From: Candidatus Moraniibacteriota bacterium | GTDB lineage: Bacteria > Patescibacteriota > Minisyncoccia > Moranbacterales > UBA1568 | Length of the DNA: 46,248 nt | Assembly: GCA_903893925.1 (NCBI GenBank) | Contig: CAITOC010000050.1 | Location: 1 to 46,248, forward strand | Reading direction: 5' to 3' | Part shown: in pieces, positions 27,494 through 36,489 of the stretch | How the letters are laid out: each line of letters starts with the position of its first letter | Position numbering within the stretch: position 1 is the first letter of the stretch | Made by a program: the position numbers and the translations under genes | The notes under the pieces: generated by a model | Database searches by the model: none | The model's input: the letters and a program-made list of their open reading frames with translations, nothing else | Told to the model about the DNA's origin: nothing

Positions 27494-28924
27494 ATGCGAT
27501 TCCACAACACCCTCACCAAGAAAAAAGAGGAATTCGAACCACTCCACCCGGGCAAGGTGGGCATGTATGTGTGCGGACCGACGGTCTATGACTATGCGCA
27601 TATCGGAAACCTTCGCGCCTATGTCTTCTCCGATACGATCCGCCGTCTTCTCGAACATGACGGCTATGAGGTCCGGCTCATCAAGAATATCACCGATGTC
27701 GGACACCTGACGGAAGACGATCTGGCACAAGGAGACTCCGGCGAGGACAAGATCGAACGTCGTGCAGCCGTCGAAAAGAAGTCTCCCGAGGAGATCGCGC
27801 GATTCTATGAGGACGCATTTCACCATGACGAGGACGCACTCAATATCATCCCGGCACAGTTCTTCCCGCGTGCCACGGCGCATATCCCGCTCATGATCCG
27901 GATGATCGAGACGCTCATCGCCCGAGGACATGCCTACGAAGTGAACGGCAACGTCTTCTACGACGTAACGTCGTTTCCCAATTATGGAAAGCTTTCCGGC
28001 AATACGCTCGAGAAGCTCAAGACCGGCGCCAGACTCGAGGAACACCCTGACAAACGAAATCCCTGGGACTTCGCGCTCTGGCTCCATGCACCCAAGGAGC
28101 ACCTTATGAAATGGCTGTCACCCTGGGGCGAGGGGTATCCGGGTTGGCATATCGAATGCTCGGCGATGAGCCTTGAATATCTCGGCGATACGCTCGACAT
28201 CCACACCGGAGGCGAGGATCACATCTTCCCCCACCACGAGGCCGAGATCGCCCAGTCCGAAGGAACGACCGGCAAACCGTTCGCGCGCTTCTTCATGCAC
28301 GAGCGACATATCCAAGTCGACGGGGAAAAGATGTCGAAATCGAAAGGAAATTTCTATACGCTGGCCGATATCACCGCCAAGGGATTCTCTCCGATGGACC
28401 TCCGTCTCCTCTATCTTTCCGCACACTACGGCAGTCAGATGAATTTCACGTGGGACAGCTTGTCGCAAGCGAGTAAGAACCGAAAAACATTCTTCTCCCT
28501 GTATGAGCGACTTTCGGAAAATAAGGAGACAACCGGATCGGATAGTACCATCGAACCGAGAAAAGCGTTCCTCGAAGCGATGCGAGACGACCTCAATACC
28601 CCGCTCGCACTTTCGGCGCTCCTCGGTTTTGCCAAAAAAATCAACGCGACGATCGATGCGGGTGAAACGTTCGACGCGCATGCGGCACTCGGTTTCCTCG
28701 ATGAGGCGTTCAGGCTCTTCGGGCTGAGGTTCGAGACGAAGATCGTGTCCGATGACGTCCAACGACTGATCGCCAGACGGGAAGAGGCCCGCAAAGCCAA
28801 GGACTTCGTGCTTTCCGACAAGCTTCGTGACGAGATCGCCGCACTCGGCGTTTCGGTCAAGGACAGCGTCTCGGTCAAGGACCTGCCGGCAGGATTCACG
28901 GCACGGAAGAAAATGGGAGCGTGA
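27494..28924 (+). CDS. cysS: Cysteinyl-tRNA synthetase
   Basis: GKVGMYVCGPTVYDYAHIGNLRAYVFSDTIRRLLE; GWHIECSAMSLEYLGDTLDIHTGGEDHIFPHHEAEIAQSEG; HVDGEKMSKSKGN-type motif (IQVDGEKMSKSKGNFYTL). Confidence 0.98.
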   Translation: MRFHNTLTKKKEEFEPLHPGKVGMYVCGPTVYDYAHIGNLRAYVFSDTIRRLLEHDGYEVRLIKNITDVGHLTEDDLAQGDSGEDKIERRAAVEKKSPEEIARFYEDAFHHDEDALNIIPAQFFPRATAHIPLMIRMIETLIARGHAYEVNGNVFYDVTSFPNYGKLSGNTLEKLKTGARLEEHPDKRNPWDFALWLHAPKEHLMKWLSPWGEGYPGWHIECSAMSLEYLGDTLDIHTGGEDHIFPHHEAEIAQSEGTTGKPFARFFMHERHIQVDGEKMSKSKGNFYTLADITAKGFSPMDLRLLYLSAHYGSQMNFTWDSLSQASKNRKTFFSLYERLSENKETTGSDSTIEPRKAFLEAMRDDLNTPLALSALLGFAKKINATIDAGETFDAHAALGFLDEAFRLFGLRFETKIVSDDVQRLIARREEARKAKDFVLSDKLRDEIAALGVSVKDSVSVKDLPAGFTARKKMGA

Positions 28925-29057
28925 ATGATGAACGAAGAATAATGAATGAGGAATGAAAAAGAGAGAATAAAAAATCTGAAGGCAGATATAAAAATCGCTA
29001 TTCTATAAAAAATACCCGTGCCATGGAATGACACGAGCATAAGAGAGTGGGCCGGAA

Positions 29058-29429
29058 TTACCGACTCGAGTCCTGATTTCGTTTGGGAACGTATGTCCCG
29101 GGCTTATGATTACCGGAGTCTTCGATGACCAACACCAAACGTTCATCTTTGCCTCCAGCATAACGGCTTTCGATGAACATTTTCGCCTCTTCCCGGCCAA
29201 GTTTGTCGGAGGCGCCGCTAAGCCCGGTATCTCCAGGATGTTTCTGGAAGCGTATAACAATTGGAAACGATTCGCTTACCAAGCTGGAAAGATACTTGAA
29301 TGCATCTGGTTTCGAATGACACTCATACGAGTGGAGTTCGTCGGCAATTGCAACGCCAACGAAAGATGTGGACAGCAATACCGCGACCACGGTTCTTTGT
29401 ATATTTTTTCTTATCAAGGTACTTATCAT
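29058..29429 (-). CDS. Small secreted or anchored hypothetical protein
   Basis: Signal-peptide-like N-terminus (RKNIQRTVVAVLLSTSFVGVAIADE); 123 aa; terminator-like hairpin downstream at ~28998-29038. Confidence 0.65.
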   Translation of the reverse strand: MISTLIRKNIQRTVVAVLLSTSFVGVAIADELHSYECHSKPDAFKYLSSLVSESFPIVIRFQKHPGDTGLSGASDKLGREEAKMFIESRYAGGKDERLVLVIEDSGNHKPGTYVPKRNQDSSR

Positions 29430-29561
29430 TTTTCGTCCGGTATTCTCCCGGATCGTTGTTCGTCAGCCCTAGGACACCCCTCGAACGACCGTACTATAAT
29501 ACCCGTCATGTGCGATTCCGTCAACTCGCACGGCACTCGCCCACAGTAAACTAGCACACAG

Positions 29562-29598
29562 CAAAAAAAATACCCCATATCTTTCGATATAGAGTATT
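29562..29598 (-). terminator. Rho-independent terminator
   Basis: Minus strand ATACTCTATATC-GAAA-GATATGGGGTAT (with G.U pairs) followed by T8. Confidence 0.75.
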
Positions 29599-29600
29599 TT

Positions 29601-29706
29601 ATACCGAGATAACTTGATTTGTTGTATATATCACTACCAGAGGAGTTCGCCCCGCGAATGCCGGGGCGAATTCCTGAACGTAACAGTGATTCAGTTATTT
29701 TGGTAT
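29601..29706 (-). repeat. MITE-like element copy E (reverse orientation)
   Basis: ATACCGAGATAACTTGATTTGTTGTATATATCACTACCAGAGGAGTTCGCCCCGCGAATGCCGGGGCGAATTCCTGAACGTAACAGTGATTCAGTTATTTTGGTAT. Confidence 0.92.
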
Positions 29707-29730
29707 TACTTTCAAAATCCGCTTTGGCTC

Positions 29731-30174
29731 TTAATCGTAATGCGAACGTATTTCCGCAAACAAGGACACGGCCGACTGCCAAGAGAGGTCTTCATATCGG
29801 CTACCAGGCTCTGTTATCAATGCGCTTTCGTTCGCATATTTATCAAAAGCAAGTTCCATGCTGATCGGTCCCTTTTCGTAAAAGGAAAAGACGTACCTCG
29901 GATCTTCGACTCCGTCCCGCCCGGGTGTCTCATGATAGGGCACGTGAACCAACTCGACATCGATCGTAATCCCGGGATTCAACCATACCATATACGCGTC
30001 CCAAGAGCGCAACAGGTATGCGATCGCATCGGAATCCGCCTCCCCTCCCTGACATTGGTATCGGATACGTTTGTCGACGATACGTGTCGGTGAGATCATT
30101 TGAACGATGACGAGACGATTCGGATAGTCCGGCACCGACGGTATTACAAATGTTTTCTGAGTCATTCTCGGCAT
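29731..30174 (-). CDS. Hypothetical protein
   Basis: 147-aa ORF with a strong SD (GAAGGAGTGAATCATG). Confidence 0.7.
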   Translation of the reverse strand: MPRMTQKTFVIPSVPDYPNRLVIVQMISPTRIVDKRIRYQCQGGEADSDAIAYLLRSWDAYMVWLNPGITIDVELVHVPYHETPGRDGVEDPRYVFSFYEKGPISMELAFDKYANESALITEPGSRYEDLSWQSAVSLFAEIRSHYD

Positions 30175-30340
30175 GATTCACTCCTTCGGTTTTGGTTCTG
30201 GTAAGGTTCGATTGATACATTCAAAGTGACCTCATATAGTAGCACTTTTTTCGTTTCCGGTCAAGAGCTAAAAAACGCCTTCGAATGGGGGAAATTCGCC
30301 AGTTTCCAATTCCACAAAACCGTAGTAGAATGGATGCACT

Positions 30341-31708
30341 ATGGCAGGCAAACAGGATCATCTCCGTATCCCCCCGCACAATGTCGAGGCCGAGCAATCG
30401 GTGCTCGGTTCGCTTATGCTCGACAAGGACGCGATCATCAAGATCGCGGACATCGTGCGCCCCGGTGACTTCTACAAGAACGACCACAACCAGATCTACG
30501 AAACGATGCTCGAACTCTACGAGGATCGCGAACCGATCGACGTGCTCTCACTCGCGAACCGGCTCGAGGAGAAAGGCAAGATCGACTCCGTCGGTGGCTC
30601 GGCCTACCTCGCCTCGCTCGTGAACATCGTCCCCTCCGCGAGCAACGTAGTCCACTACGCGAAGCTCGTACAGAAGAAGTCTCTGCTGCGACGACTCATC
30701 TCGGCCGCGTCGGAAATCGTCGAGATGGGATTCAACGAGGAGGACGACGTGCAAAAAGTCCTCGACGAAGCCGAACAGCGGCTCTTCGGCGTCTCACAAA
30801 AATACATCAAACAGGACTTCGTCCCGATCCACTCCATTCTCGAGGAAGCCTTCAACCGCATCGATGAGCTCCACAAGAGCGACAAGCATTTCCGAGGCGT
30901 GCCGACCGGCTTCACGGACCTCGACAATATGCTCTCGGGACTACAAAATTCCGACCTCATCATCCTCGCGGCTCGACCGTCCACCGGCAAGACCAGTCTC
31001 GCACTCGACATCGCGCGTCAGGTCGGCGTCAACGCCAAGGTGCCGGTCGGTATCTTCTCACTCGAAATGTCCGCGGACCAGCTCGTGGATCGTATGATCT
31101 CGTCGCAGGCCGGTGTGGACCTCTGGCGGTTGCGCACCGGCAAACTCAGTACCGAGGGCGAAGGCAACGACTTTCAGCGTATCGGTGAAGGAATCGGCAT
31201 TCTTTCGGAAGCGCCAATCTTCATCGACGACACCTCGTCGGCCAACATCATGGAAATGCGTACCATGGCACGTCGACTCCAGTCCGAGCACCATCTCGGC
31301 CTCATCATCATCGACTATCTGCAGCTCATGGAAGGCCGGTCGAGCAACAGCAACAACCGCGTGCAGGAAATTTCCGAGATCTCGCGCGGACTCAAGCAGC
31401 TCGCCAAGGAACTCAATGTGCCGATCATCGCGCTTTCGCAGCTGTCCCGTTCCATCGAATCCCGGCCGGACGGCATGCCGAAGCTTTCCGACCTCCGCGA
31501 ATCCGGTTCCATCGAACAGGACGCCGACATCGTGCTCTTCATCTACCGCGAGGACCGGGTCAAACCCGACACCCCGAACAAGAACATCGCCGACATCATC
31601 GTCGCCAAGCATCGCAACGGTCCCGTCGGTAAGGTCTCGCTCTACTTCGAGGAAAACTCCGCCAGCTTCCGGAACTTGGAGAAGTACCACAGTCCCGAAG
31701 GGGCATAG
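30341..31708 (+). CDS. dnaB: Replicative DNA helicase DnaB, no intein
   Basis: PPHNVEAEQSVLGSLMLDKDAI; AARPSTGKTSLALDIA; LEMSADQLVDRMIS; LIIIDYLQLMEGRS; LSQLSRSIESRPD. Confidence 0.98.
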   Translation: MAGKQDHLRIPPHNVEAEQSVLGSLMLDKDAIIKIADIVRPGDFYKNDHNQIYETMLELYEDREPIDVLSLANRLEEKGKIDSVGGSAYLASLVNIVPSASNVVHYAKLVQKKSLLRRLISAASEIVEMGFNEEDDVQKVLDEAEQRLFGVSQKYIKQDFVPIHSILEEAFNRIDELHKSDKHFRGVPTGFTDLDNMLSGLQNSDLIILAARPSTGKTSLALDIARQVGVNAKVPVGIFSLEMSADQLVDRMISSQAGVDLWRLRTGKLSTEGEGNDFQRIGEGIGILSEAPIFIDDTSSANIMEMRTMARRLQSEHHLGLIIIDYLQLMEGRSSNSNNRVQEISEISRGLKQLAKELNVPIIALSQLSRSIESRPDGMPKLSDLRESGSIEQDADIVLFIYREDRVKPDTPNKNIADIIVAKHRNGPVGKVSLYFEENSASFRNLEKYHSPEGA

Positions 31709-31710
31709 CA

Positions 31711-31891
31711 GTCGAAAGTCACAAATCGAAAGTCGGGAAACGAATACGATAAGGGTCGAATGTCCGTATGGTCCATAAAGCCTGTAAGGTCGGGAAATGA
31801 ATTTTCTTACCGATTGATATTCCAATTTCCTTGTATTGCGACTTTCGACTTTACGAACGTGAGTGACTTGATAGACTTTATAGACTTTCGA
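31711..31891. repeat. 7-bp and 9-bp period degenerate repeats between dnaB and recR
   Basis: gtcgaaa gtcacaa atcgaaa gtcggg (31711-31737); gacttgata gactttata gactttcga (31865-31891, period 9). Confidence 0.7.
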
Positions 31892-31901
31892 TTATTTTCC
31901 T

Positions 31902-32498
31902 ATGCGCTATCCACGACCGTTTCAGAACCTGATCACGCACTTTTCCGCGCTTCCGTCGGTCGGCCCCAAAATGGCCGAACGTATCGTGTTACATCTCTTC
32001 AAACAGGAGCACGATAAGCTCCTCTCATTCGCGGAAAGCCTCGAGGGGCTCCAAAACCTCTCGCTCTGTACCCGATGCTTCCATATCGCGGAAGGACCAT
32101 TGTGCGATATCTGCGCCGACCCGAAACGCGACCAAACGGTTCTTTGCGTGGTGGAAGAACCGATGGACGTCATCGCCATCGAACGCTCCGGCGGACATGC
32201 CGGACTCTATCATGTGCTCGGCGGCGTCATGCGTACCGGTAATGGCGATACCGATCCGAAACTTCGGATTGCCGAGCTCGTTTCCAGGGTCCGTGACGAG
32301 GGCGTGAAGGAAGTCATCTTGGCACTCAATCCGACGACCGAAGGCGATCTGACCACGCTCTATCTGCGCAAGAAACTCGAACCGCTCGGCATCCGCGTTT
32401 CACGTCCGGCACGCGGTCTCGCGACCGGCGGCGATATCGAATACGCCGACGAAGCGACGCTCACCTCTGCGATACGGAACAGGGAAAAGCTGGGATAA
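31902..32498 (+). CDS. recR: Recombination protein RecR
   Basis: LPSVGPKMAERIVLHLF; C4 zinc finger CTRCFHIAEGPLCDICADPKRD; Toprim LCVVEEPMDVIAIERSGGHAGLYHVLGG; ALNPTTEGDLTTLYL. Confidence 0.97.
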   Translation: MRYPRPFQNLITHFSALPSVGPKMAERIVLHLFKQEHDKLLSFAESLEGLQNLSLCTRCFHIAEGPLCDICADPKRDQTVLCVVEEPMDVIAIERSGGHAGLYHVLGGVMRTGNGDTDPKLRIAELVSRVRDEGVKEVILALNPTTEGDLTTLYLRKKLEPLGIRVSRPARGLATGGDIEYADEATLTSAIRNREKLG

Positions 32499-32504
32499 AA
32501 TAGA

Positions 32505-32587
32505 GTCAAAAGTCACAAGTCCAAAGTCGATAAAGTGAGAGAAGTTCGCTTGAGGGTTAACGTGTTCACGAGTTAACGGGTTGAGGA
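32505..32587. repeat. 7-bp then 8-bp period degenerate repeats downstream of recR
   Basis: gtcaaaa gtcacaa gtccaaa gtcgata; then gttaacgt gttcacga gttaacgg gttgagga. Confidence 0.75.
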
Positions 32588-32765
32588 CAGAGAGAAAGCA
32601 CGTTAATCTCGAAACAGGATACGGTCGAAGGTGGGGAAGCAGATACCGGAGAGTCGAAAGTGGGGGCGGGTCTCTGTGCCCACCCGAGGTAATAGAAAGC
32701 ACGCCCTGTGGCTCTATCCTTGCGATTTTGCTACTCACCACCGGAGCTTAGTTCCGTCGTTTATA

Positions 32766-32858
32766 ATACCAACCCTGTTACGCTCAGGAGTTCGCCCCGG
32801 CATTCACGAGGCGAACTCCTCTGGTAGCGATAAACAACACATCAAGTTATTTCGGTAT
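32766..32858 (+). repeat. MITE-like element copy F, left arm shortened by ~11 nt
   Basis: ATACCAACCCTGTTACGCTCAGGAGTTCGCCCCGGCATTCACGAGGCGAACTCCTCTGGTAGCGATAAACAACACATCAAGTTATTTCGGTAT. Confidence 0.9.
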
Positions 32859-32867
32859 AAAGAATAC

Positions 32868-32896
32868 TTGCTTTTTCTCTTGGTTCGTGCTATTAT
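32868..32896 (+). promoter_or_regulatory. Sigma70-like promoter directly after MITE copy F
   Basis: TTGCTT-17 nt-TATTAT, then AAGGAG SD and ATG at 32937. Confidence 0.7.
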
Positions 32897-32936
32897 GCTC
32901 TCACAGTACTCTTAACGAACCATAAGGAGATTCCAG

Positions 32937-33296
32937 ATGCCAAATGATAAGCACAGCATCCTGGTTATCGGCGCACCGAACCCAGCTATATTTCTCGCCT
33001 TGCGCCAACAGAAACAGATTCCTTGTATCCCTGAACATGGCACCGAAAAACGTCGTTCGATCGATGATATCCTGATATCAATGGCATTCGAAGACGAAAA
33101 AAACAAGAATGGATCCGAAATCCACTTCGAACTGTTGACTCGGGACAGTTTCATGGATACCGTAAAAGTTCGGAGGGATCTCGGGCCCACGAAGGACCAT
33201 CGTCCGATCAGCAATCATGCAAATGAAAAACCCACGAAGAACACTCGGAGTGTTCGGCCGGGCATGTATGTCAGATCACGAGGACGCTCACGATGA
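32937..33296 (+). CDS. Orphan hypothetical protein, 119 aa with basic C-terminus
   Basis: Complete unit: promoter, AAGGAG SD, ORF, terminator. Confidence 0.78.
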   Translation: MPNDKHSILVIGAPNPAIFLALRQQKQIPCIPEHGTEKRRSIDDILISMAFEDEKNKNGSEIHFELLTRDSFMDTVKVRRDLGPTKDHRPISNHANEKPTKNTRSVRPGMYVRSRGRSR

Positions 33297-33314
33297 TACG
33301 ACATCGACAGCAGT

Positions 33315-33347
33315 ATACGGAAGATTCAACGTCTTCCGTATTTTTTT
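33315..33347 (+). terminator. Rho-independent terminator of 32937-33296
   Basis: ATACGGAAGA-TTCAACG-TCTTCCGTAT followed by TTTTTT. Confidence 0.92.
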
Positions 33348-33349
33348 AT

Positions 33350-33376
33350 TCGAAAAAATCCCCTTTCGGGGATTTT
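33350..33376 (-). terminator. Rho-independent terminator of rplU
   Basis: Minus strand AAATCCCC-GAAA-GGGGATTTTTTCG, convergent with the preceding terminator. Confidence 0.88.
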
Positions 33377-33379
33377 TCT

Positions 33380-33691
33380 CTATTTCGCGGAAACCTTGGT
33401 GATCTCAACCTCGGTGTAGTTCTGGCGATGGCCGAACTTGAGTTTGTAGTGTTTCTTCGGCTTGTACTTGATGCCGGTCACTTTGTCGTGACGGTCATGT
33501 GCGAGGATCTTGCCCTCGACTTTCGCTCCGGCAAGCACCGGAGTGCCGACTTTTGCATCCTTGCCATCACCGACATAGAGCGTCTCAAACGAGACCGGGC
33601 TGCCGATCTCCCCCTCCAATGATTCGATTTTCACCTTCTCCCCTTCGGAAACCAGATACTGCTTGCCACCGGTTCGGATAATAGCCAACAT
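33380..33691 (-). CDS. rplU: 50S ribosomal protein L21
   Basis: MLAIIRTGGKQYLVSEGEKVKIESLEGEIGSPVSFETLYVGD..VEGKILAHDRHDKVTGIKYKPKKHYKLKFGHRQNYTEVEI. Confidence 0.97.
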   Translation of the reverse strand: MLAIIRTGGKQYLVSEGEKVKIESLEGEIGSPVSFETLYVGDGKDAKVGTPVLAGAKVEGKILAHDRHDKVTGIKYKPKKHYKLKFGHRQNYTEVEITKVSAK

Positions 33692-33725
33692 AGCCCTTGT
33701 TCGTGAGAGTTTTACAATGTGTCCA

Positions 33726-33754
33726 TTCTACCGTTTCCCCCGTTTTTTGTCAAC
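33726..33754 (-). promoter_or_regulatory. Sigma70-type promoter of rplU
   Basis: Minus strand TTGACA-17 nt-TAGAAT. Confidence 0.85.
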
Positions 33755-33822
33755 AGAAGGCCATATTTCCGATTCGGCATGTTTGTTGACCTCACGACTC
33801 CTTCCGATCGGATACATAAAAA

Positions 33823-33848
33823 GCGACGGATATGTGTATCCGTCGCTT
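33823..33848 (-). terminator. Rho-independent terminator of 33864-34445
   Basis: Minus strand AGCGACGGATA-CACA-TATCCGTCGCT followed by TTTT. Confidence 0.88.
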
Positions 33849-33863
33849 CGTTTTGCGACCTGT

Positions 33864-34445
33864 TCATGCCGACATCTGATCGAGTGACACTATGCTAACC
33901 TCACCATCCCAGTTCTCCCCACTCTTCCTCAGGAAGGGCACATTCTTATCCAGCCAGTGATAGATACCGTTCCATATTCTTCCCGGAAGTCCCGGCATCC
34001 TTCTCCTTGCCAACTCGCATGTCCAATCCTGTATCGTACCGATATCGCGACAGGCGATGTCCTTCGCATCCGATTCGAGAACGGGATATTTCCGAGCCAA
34101 TCGCAGTGCGGCCGAACGCCAATATGCGTACTGCCATTCCGACGGCAACCGGTTGATCGCCCATGATGACAAAAAGAATGCCGCGACGCCGAGTATGCAT
34201 GCGATGACGAAGCCTATGAAGAAATACGCACTCCAAAGAAACAGAATGTCCACGATACTCGCGACGGCATGAGGTAATGCCACGAATGAAAAGATGTCCA
34301 GAACAAGGAAGAGCAGAGTAGTGACAACGGTAATCACGCCCATGAAAATCGAGAGGGTCAACGCCACTATCGAAAATATTCCACCGAGCAGGACAGCCGC
34401 CACGACCGCTCGCCGGAACGAAAACGTCCGATAATCATCAATCAT
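33864..34445 (-). CDS. Hypothetical membrane protein
   Basis: MIDDYRTFSFRRAVVAAVLLGGIFSIVALTLSIFMG... several TM helices then a soluble tail. Confidence 0.75.
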   Translation of the reverse strand: MIDDYRTFSFRRAVVAAVLLGGIFSIVALTLSIFMGVITVVTTLLFLVLDIFSFVALPHAVASIVDILFLWSAYFFIGFVIACILGVAAFFLSSWAINRLPSEWQYAYWRSAALRLARKYPVLESDAKDIACRDIGTIQDWTCELARRRMPGLPGRIWNGIYHWLDKNVPFLRKSGENWDGEVSIVSLDQMSA

Positions 34446-34535
34446 ACGAACCTCCTTGGTTTGCATTGTAAAAAACGATCCTTTAACCAATTCCTATCAT
34501 ACCGTCAGGGGTTCGTCAATAATCTTTGTGAGAAG

Positions 34536-36419
34536 CTACTCCAGCACCGCCTTGATACGGCGGACGCCGGCCGAGGACGCTTCTTCCTTCTGGATGCGGA
34601 AATGTCCGAGTTCCCCAGTCCGCGACGCGTGCGGTCCGCCGCAGATTTCCTTGGAGAATTCCCCTGCCGTATAGACCTTCACCGTGTCACCATACTTCGC
34701 ATCGAAGACGCCGAGCGCACCGCTCGCCTTGGCCAGGTCGACGGGAAGCTCTTCACAGATGACCGGTACGTCCGCACGGATCGCCTCGTTCACCAAATCC
34801 TGCACCTTTGCGATCTGCTCCGGCGTCATCTTCTCGGTGTGTGTGAAATCGAAACGAAGTCGCTCCGGCGTGATGTTCGATCCCTTCTGCGACACATGCG
34901 GCCCGAGCACGGTCCGAAGGGCAGCCTGCAACAGGTGCGTCGCGGTATGGAGTTTCGCGGTATTCTCATCCTGGTCCTGTAGCCCTCCCTTGAACATGCC
35001 TGCCGAAGCCGTTCGGGAGAGGTCTTGATGCTTCTTATATTCCACATCAAATTCCTTTTCATTTATCATAATACCTCTTTCTCTTGCGATCTCCCTTGTG
35101 AGTTCAACTGGAAAACCATATGTCGCATAAAGATCAAAAACAACTTTTCCAGACAATTCACTTTCAAAAATCGGTTGAACCCCATCTTTGATAAGAATGT
35201 GTTCCATTCCATTGATTTGAAAGCTATGCGTTGTCTTATTAAATTCTTTTAATCCCTGTTCCAATGTCTTTCGAAACTTTTCCTCCTCATTTTTTAACTC
35301 AGAAATAATCACCGCTTTTTGCGCCGCCAATTCAGGATAAAAGTTTCCAAAATTCTCTATGACGATCTCGGCGATGCTCACGGTGAAGTCATTCTTGATT
35401 CCCAAGAGTTTCCCGTACCGTACGGCACGGCGTATAAGCCTACGAAGCACATATCCGGCTCCGGTATTAAGAGGCGTCACGCCGTCCGCAATCATGAACA
35501 CGCTCGCTCGGACATGGTCCGCGATGATGCGGAAAGACTTCTCCGTTTCCACGCTGTCCTGATAGCCACACCCGGAAATCTCAGTGATCTTCACGAAGAG
35601 CGATTGGAAGAGTTCCGTCTCGAACACCGTGTACTTGCCTTCGAGCACGGCGAGAGTCCGCTCGACGCCCATGCCGGTATCGACGTTCGGCTTATCAAGC
35701 TTTTCGTATGCTCCCTCGGACGTCCTGTTGAACTCCATGAAGACGTCGTTCCAGACTTCCATGATACGGAAGGAATCGACGAGATCGCCGAACTTCCCCG
35801 AAAGCGGTCCTTCCTCGGGTCGCATGTCATAGAACATCTCGGTGTCGCCACCGCAGGGCCCGGTCGCCCCGGCGATCCAGAAGTTGTCATCGGTTCCGAG
35901 CGGTATGATGCGAATACCGTCGCCGATACGTTCATCGTCGCCGGCGACACCGTTCGATATCCCCGCTTTTTCGAATACCTCGGTCCAAACCGCTATCGAT
36001 TCCTCATCGCGCGGAATATTATCTTCTCCCTTGAAGACCGTCACGTAGAGACGGCTCTTGTCGAGTCCGAGCCACTTCGGATCGGTCAGGAATTCGAAGC
36101 TCCACTCTATCGCCTCACGTTTGAAATAATCGCCAAAGCTCCAGTTGCCCATCATCTCGAAGAATGTGAGATGACGGTTATCTCCCACATCATCTATATC
36201 GCCAGTACGGACGCACTTCTGCACATCCGCGACACGCGTCCCGCCCGGATGTTTCTCGCCGAGGAGATACGGCACCAAAGGATGCATCCCCGCCGTCGTG
36301 AACAACGTCGACGCATCGGTCTCGTTCGGAATGAGCGATGCGGAAGAGATGATCGCATGTCCCTTGGATGCGAAAAAATCGAGATATTTTTTGCGGAGTT
36401 CGTCGGCAATCATGGTCAT
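34536..36419 (-). CDS. alaS: Alanyl-tRNA synthetase lacking the C-terminal DHHA1/C-Ala region (627 aa)
   Basis: LRKKYLDFFASKGHAIISSASLIPNETDASTLFTTAGMHPLVPYLLGEKHPGGTRVADVQKCVRTGDIDDVG; editing-domain HTATHLLQAALRTVLG and ICGGPHASRTGELG; ends at VRRIKAVLE. Confidence 0.97.
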   Translation of the reverse strand: MTMIADELRKKYLDFFASKGHAIISSASLIPNETDASTLFTTAGMHPLVPYLLGEKHPGGTRVADVQKCVRTGDIDDVGDNRHLTFFEMMGNWSFGDYFKREAIEWSFEFLTDPKWLGLDKSRLYVTVFKGEDNIPRDEESIAVWTEVFEKAGISNGVAGDDERIGDGIRIIPLGTDDNFWIAGATGPCGGDTEMFYDMRPEEGPLSGKFGDLVDSFRIMEVWNDVFMEFNRTSEGAYEKLDKPNVDTGMGVERTLAVLEGKYTVFETELFQSLFVKITEISGCGYQDSVETEKSFRIIADHVRASVFMIADGVTPLNTGAGYVLRRLIRRAVRYGKLLGIKNDFTVSIAEIVIENFGNFYPELAAQKAVIISELKNEEEKFRKTLEQGLKEFNKTTHSFQINGMEHILIKDGVQPIFESELSGKVVFDLYATYGFPVELTREIARERGIMINEKEFDVEYKKHQDLSRTASAGMFKGGLQDQDENTAKLHTATHLLQAALRTVLGPHVSQKGSNITPERLRFDFTHTEKMTPEQIAKVQDLVNEAIRADVPVICEELPVDLAKASGALGVFDAKYGDTVKVYTAGEFSKEICGGPHASRTGELGHFRIQKEEASSAGVRRIKAVLE

Positions 36420-36489
36420 ACGGTTTGATTCAATATCGGAAAATACAGAAAAAAAATCCCTCCTTCAGATTGGGTAGCGAGAGGATATT

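Noticed and set aside
30341-31708. Intein in dnaB
   Set aside because: The 455-aa protein shows continuous Walker and DnaB motifs with no insertion.
10723-32858. CRISPR interpretation of repeated palindromes
   Set aside because: Copies are kilobases apart, in both orientations, ~103 bp long, with no spacer-like regular array and no cas genes.
33380-33691. rplU lacking an adjacent rpmA as a notable gene loss
   Set aside because: rpmA could be elsewhere in the genome; a 46-kb window cannot support absence.
35319-36428. 369-aa plus-strand ORF antisense to alaS
   Set aside because: Shadow ORF; alaS motifs on the minus strand are unambiguous.
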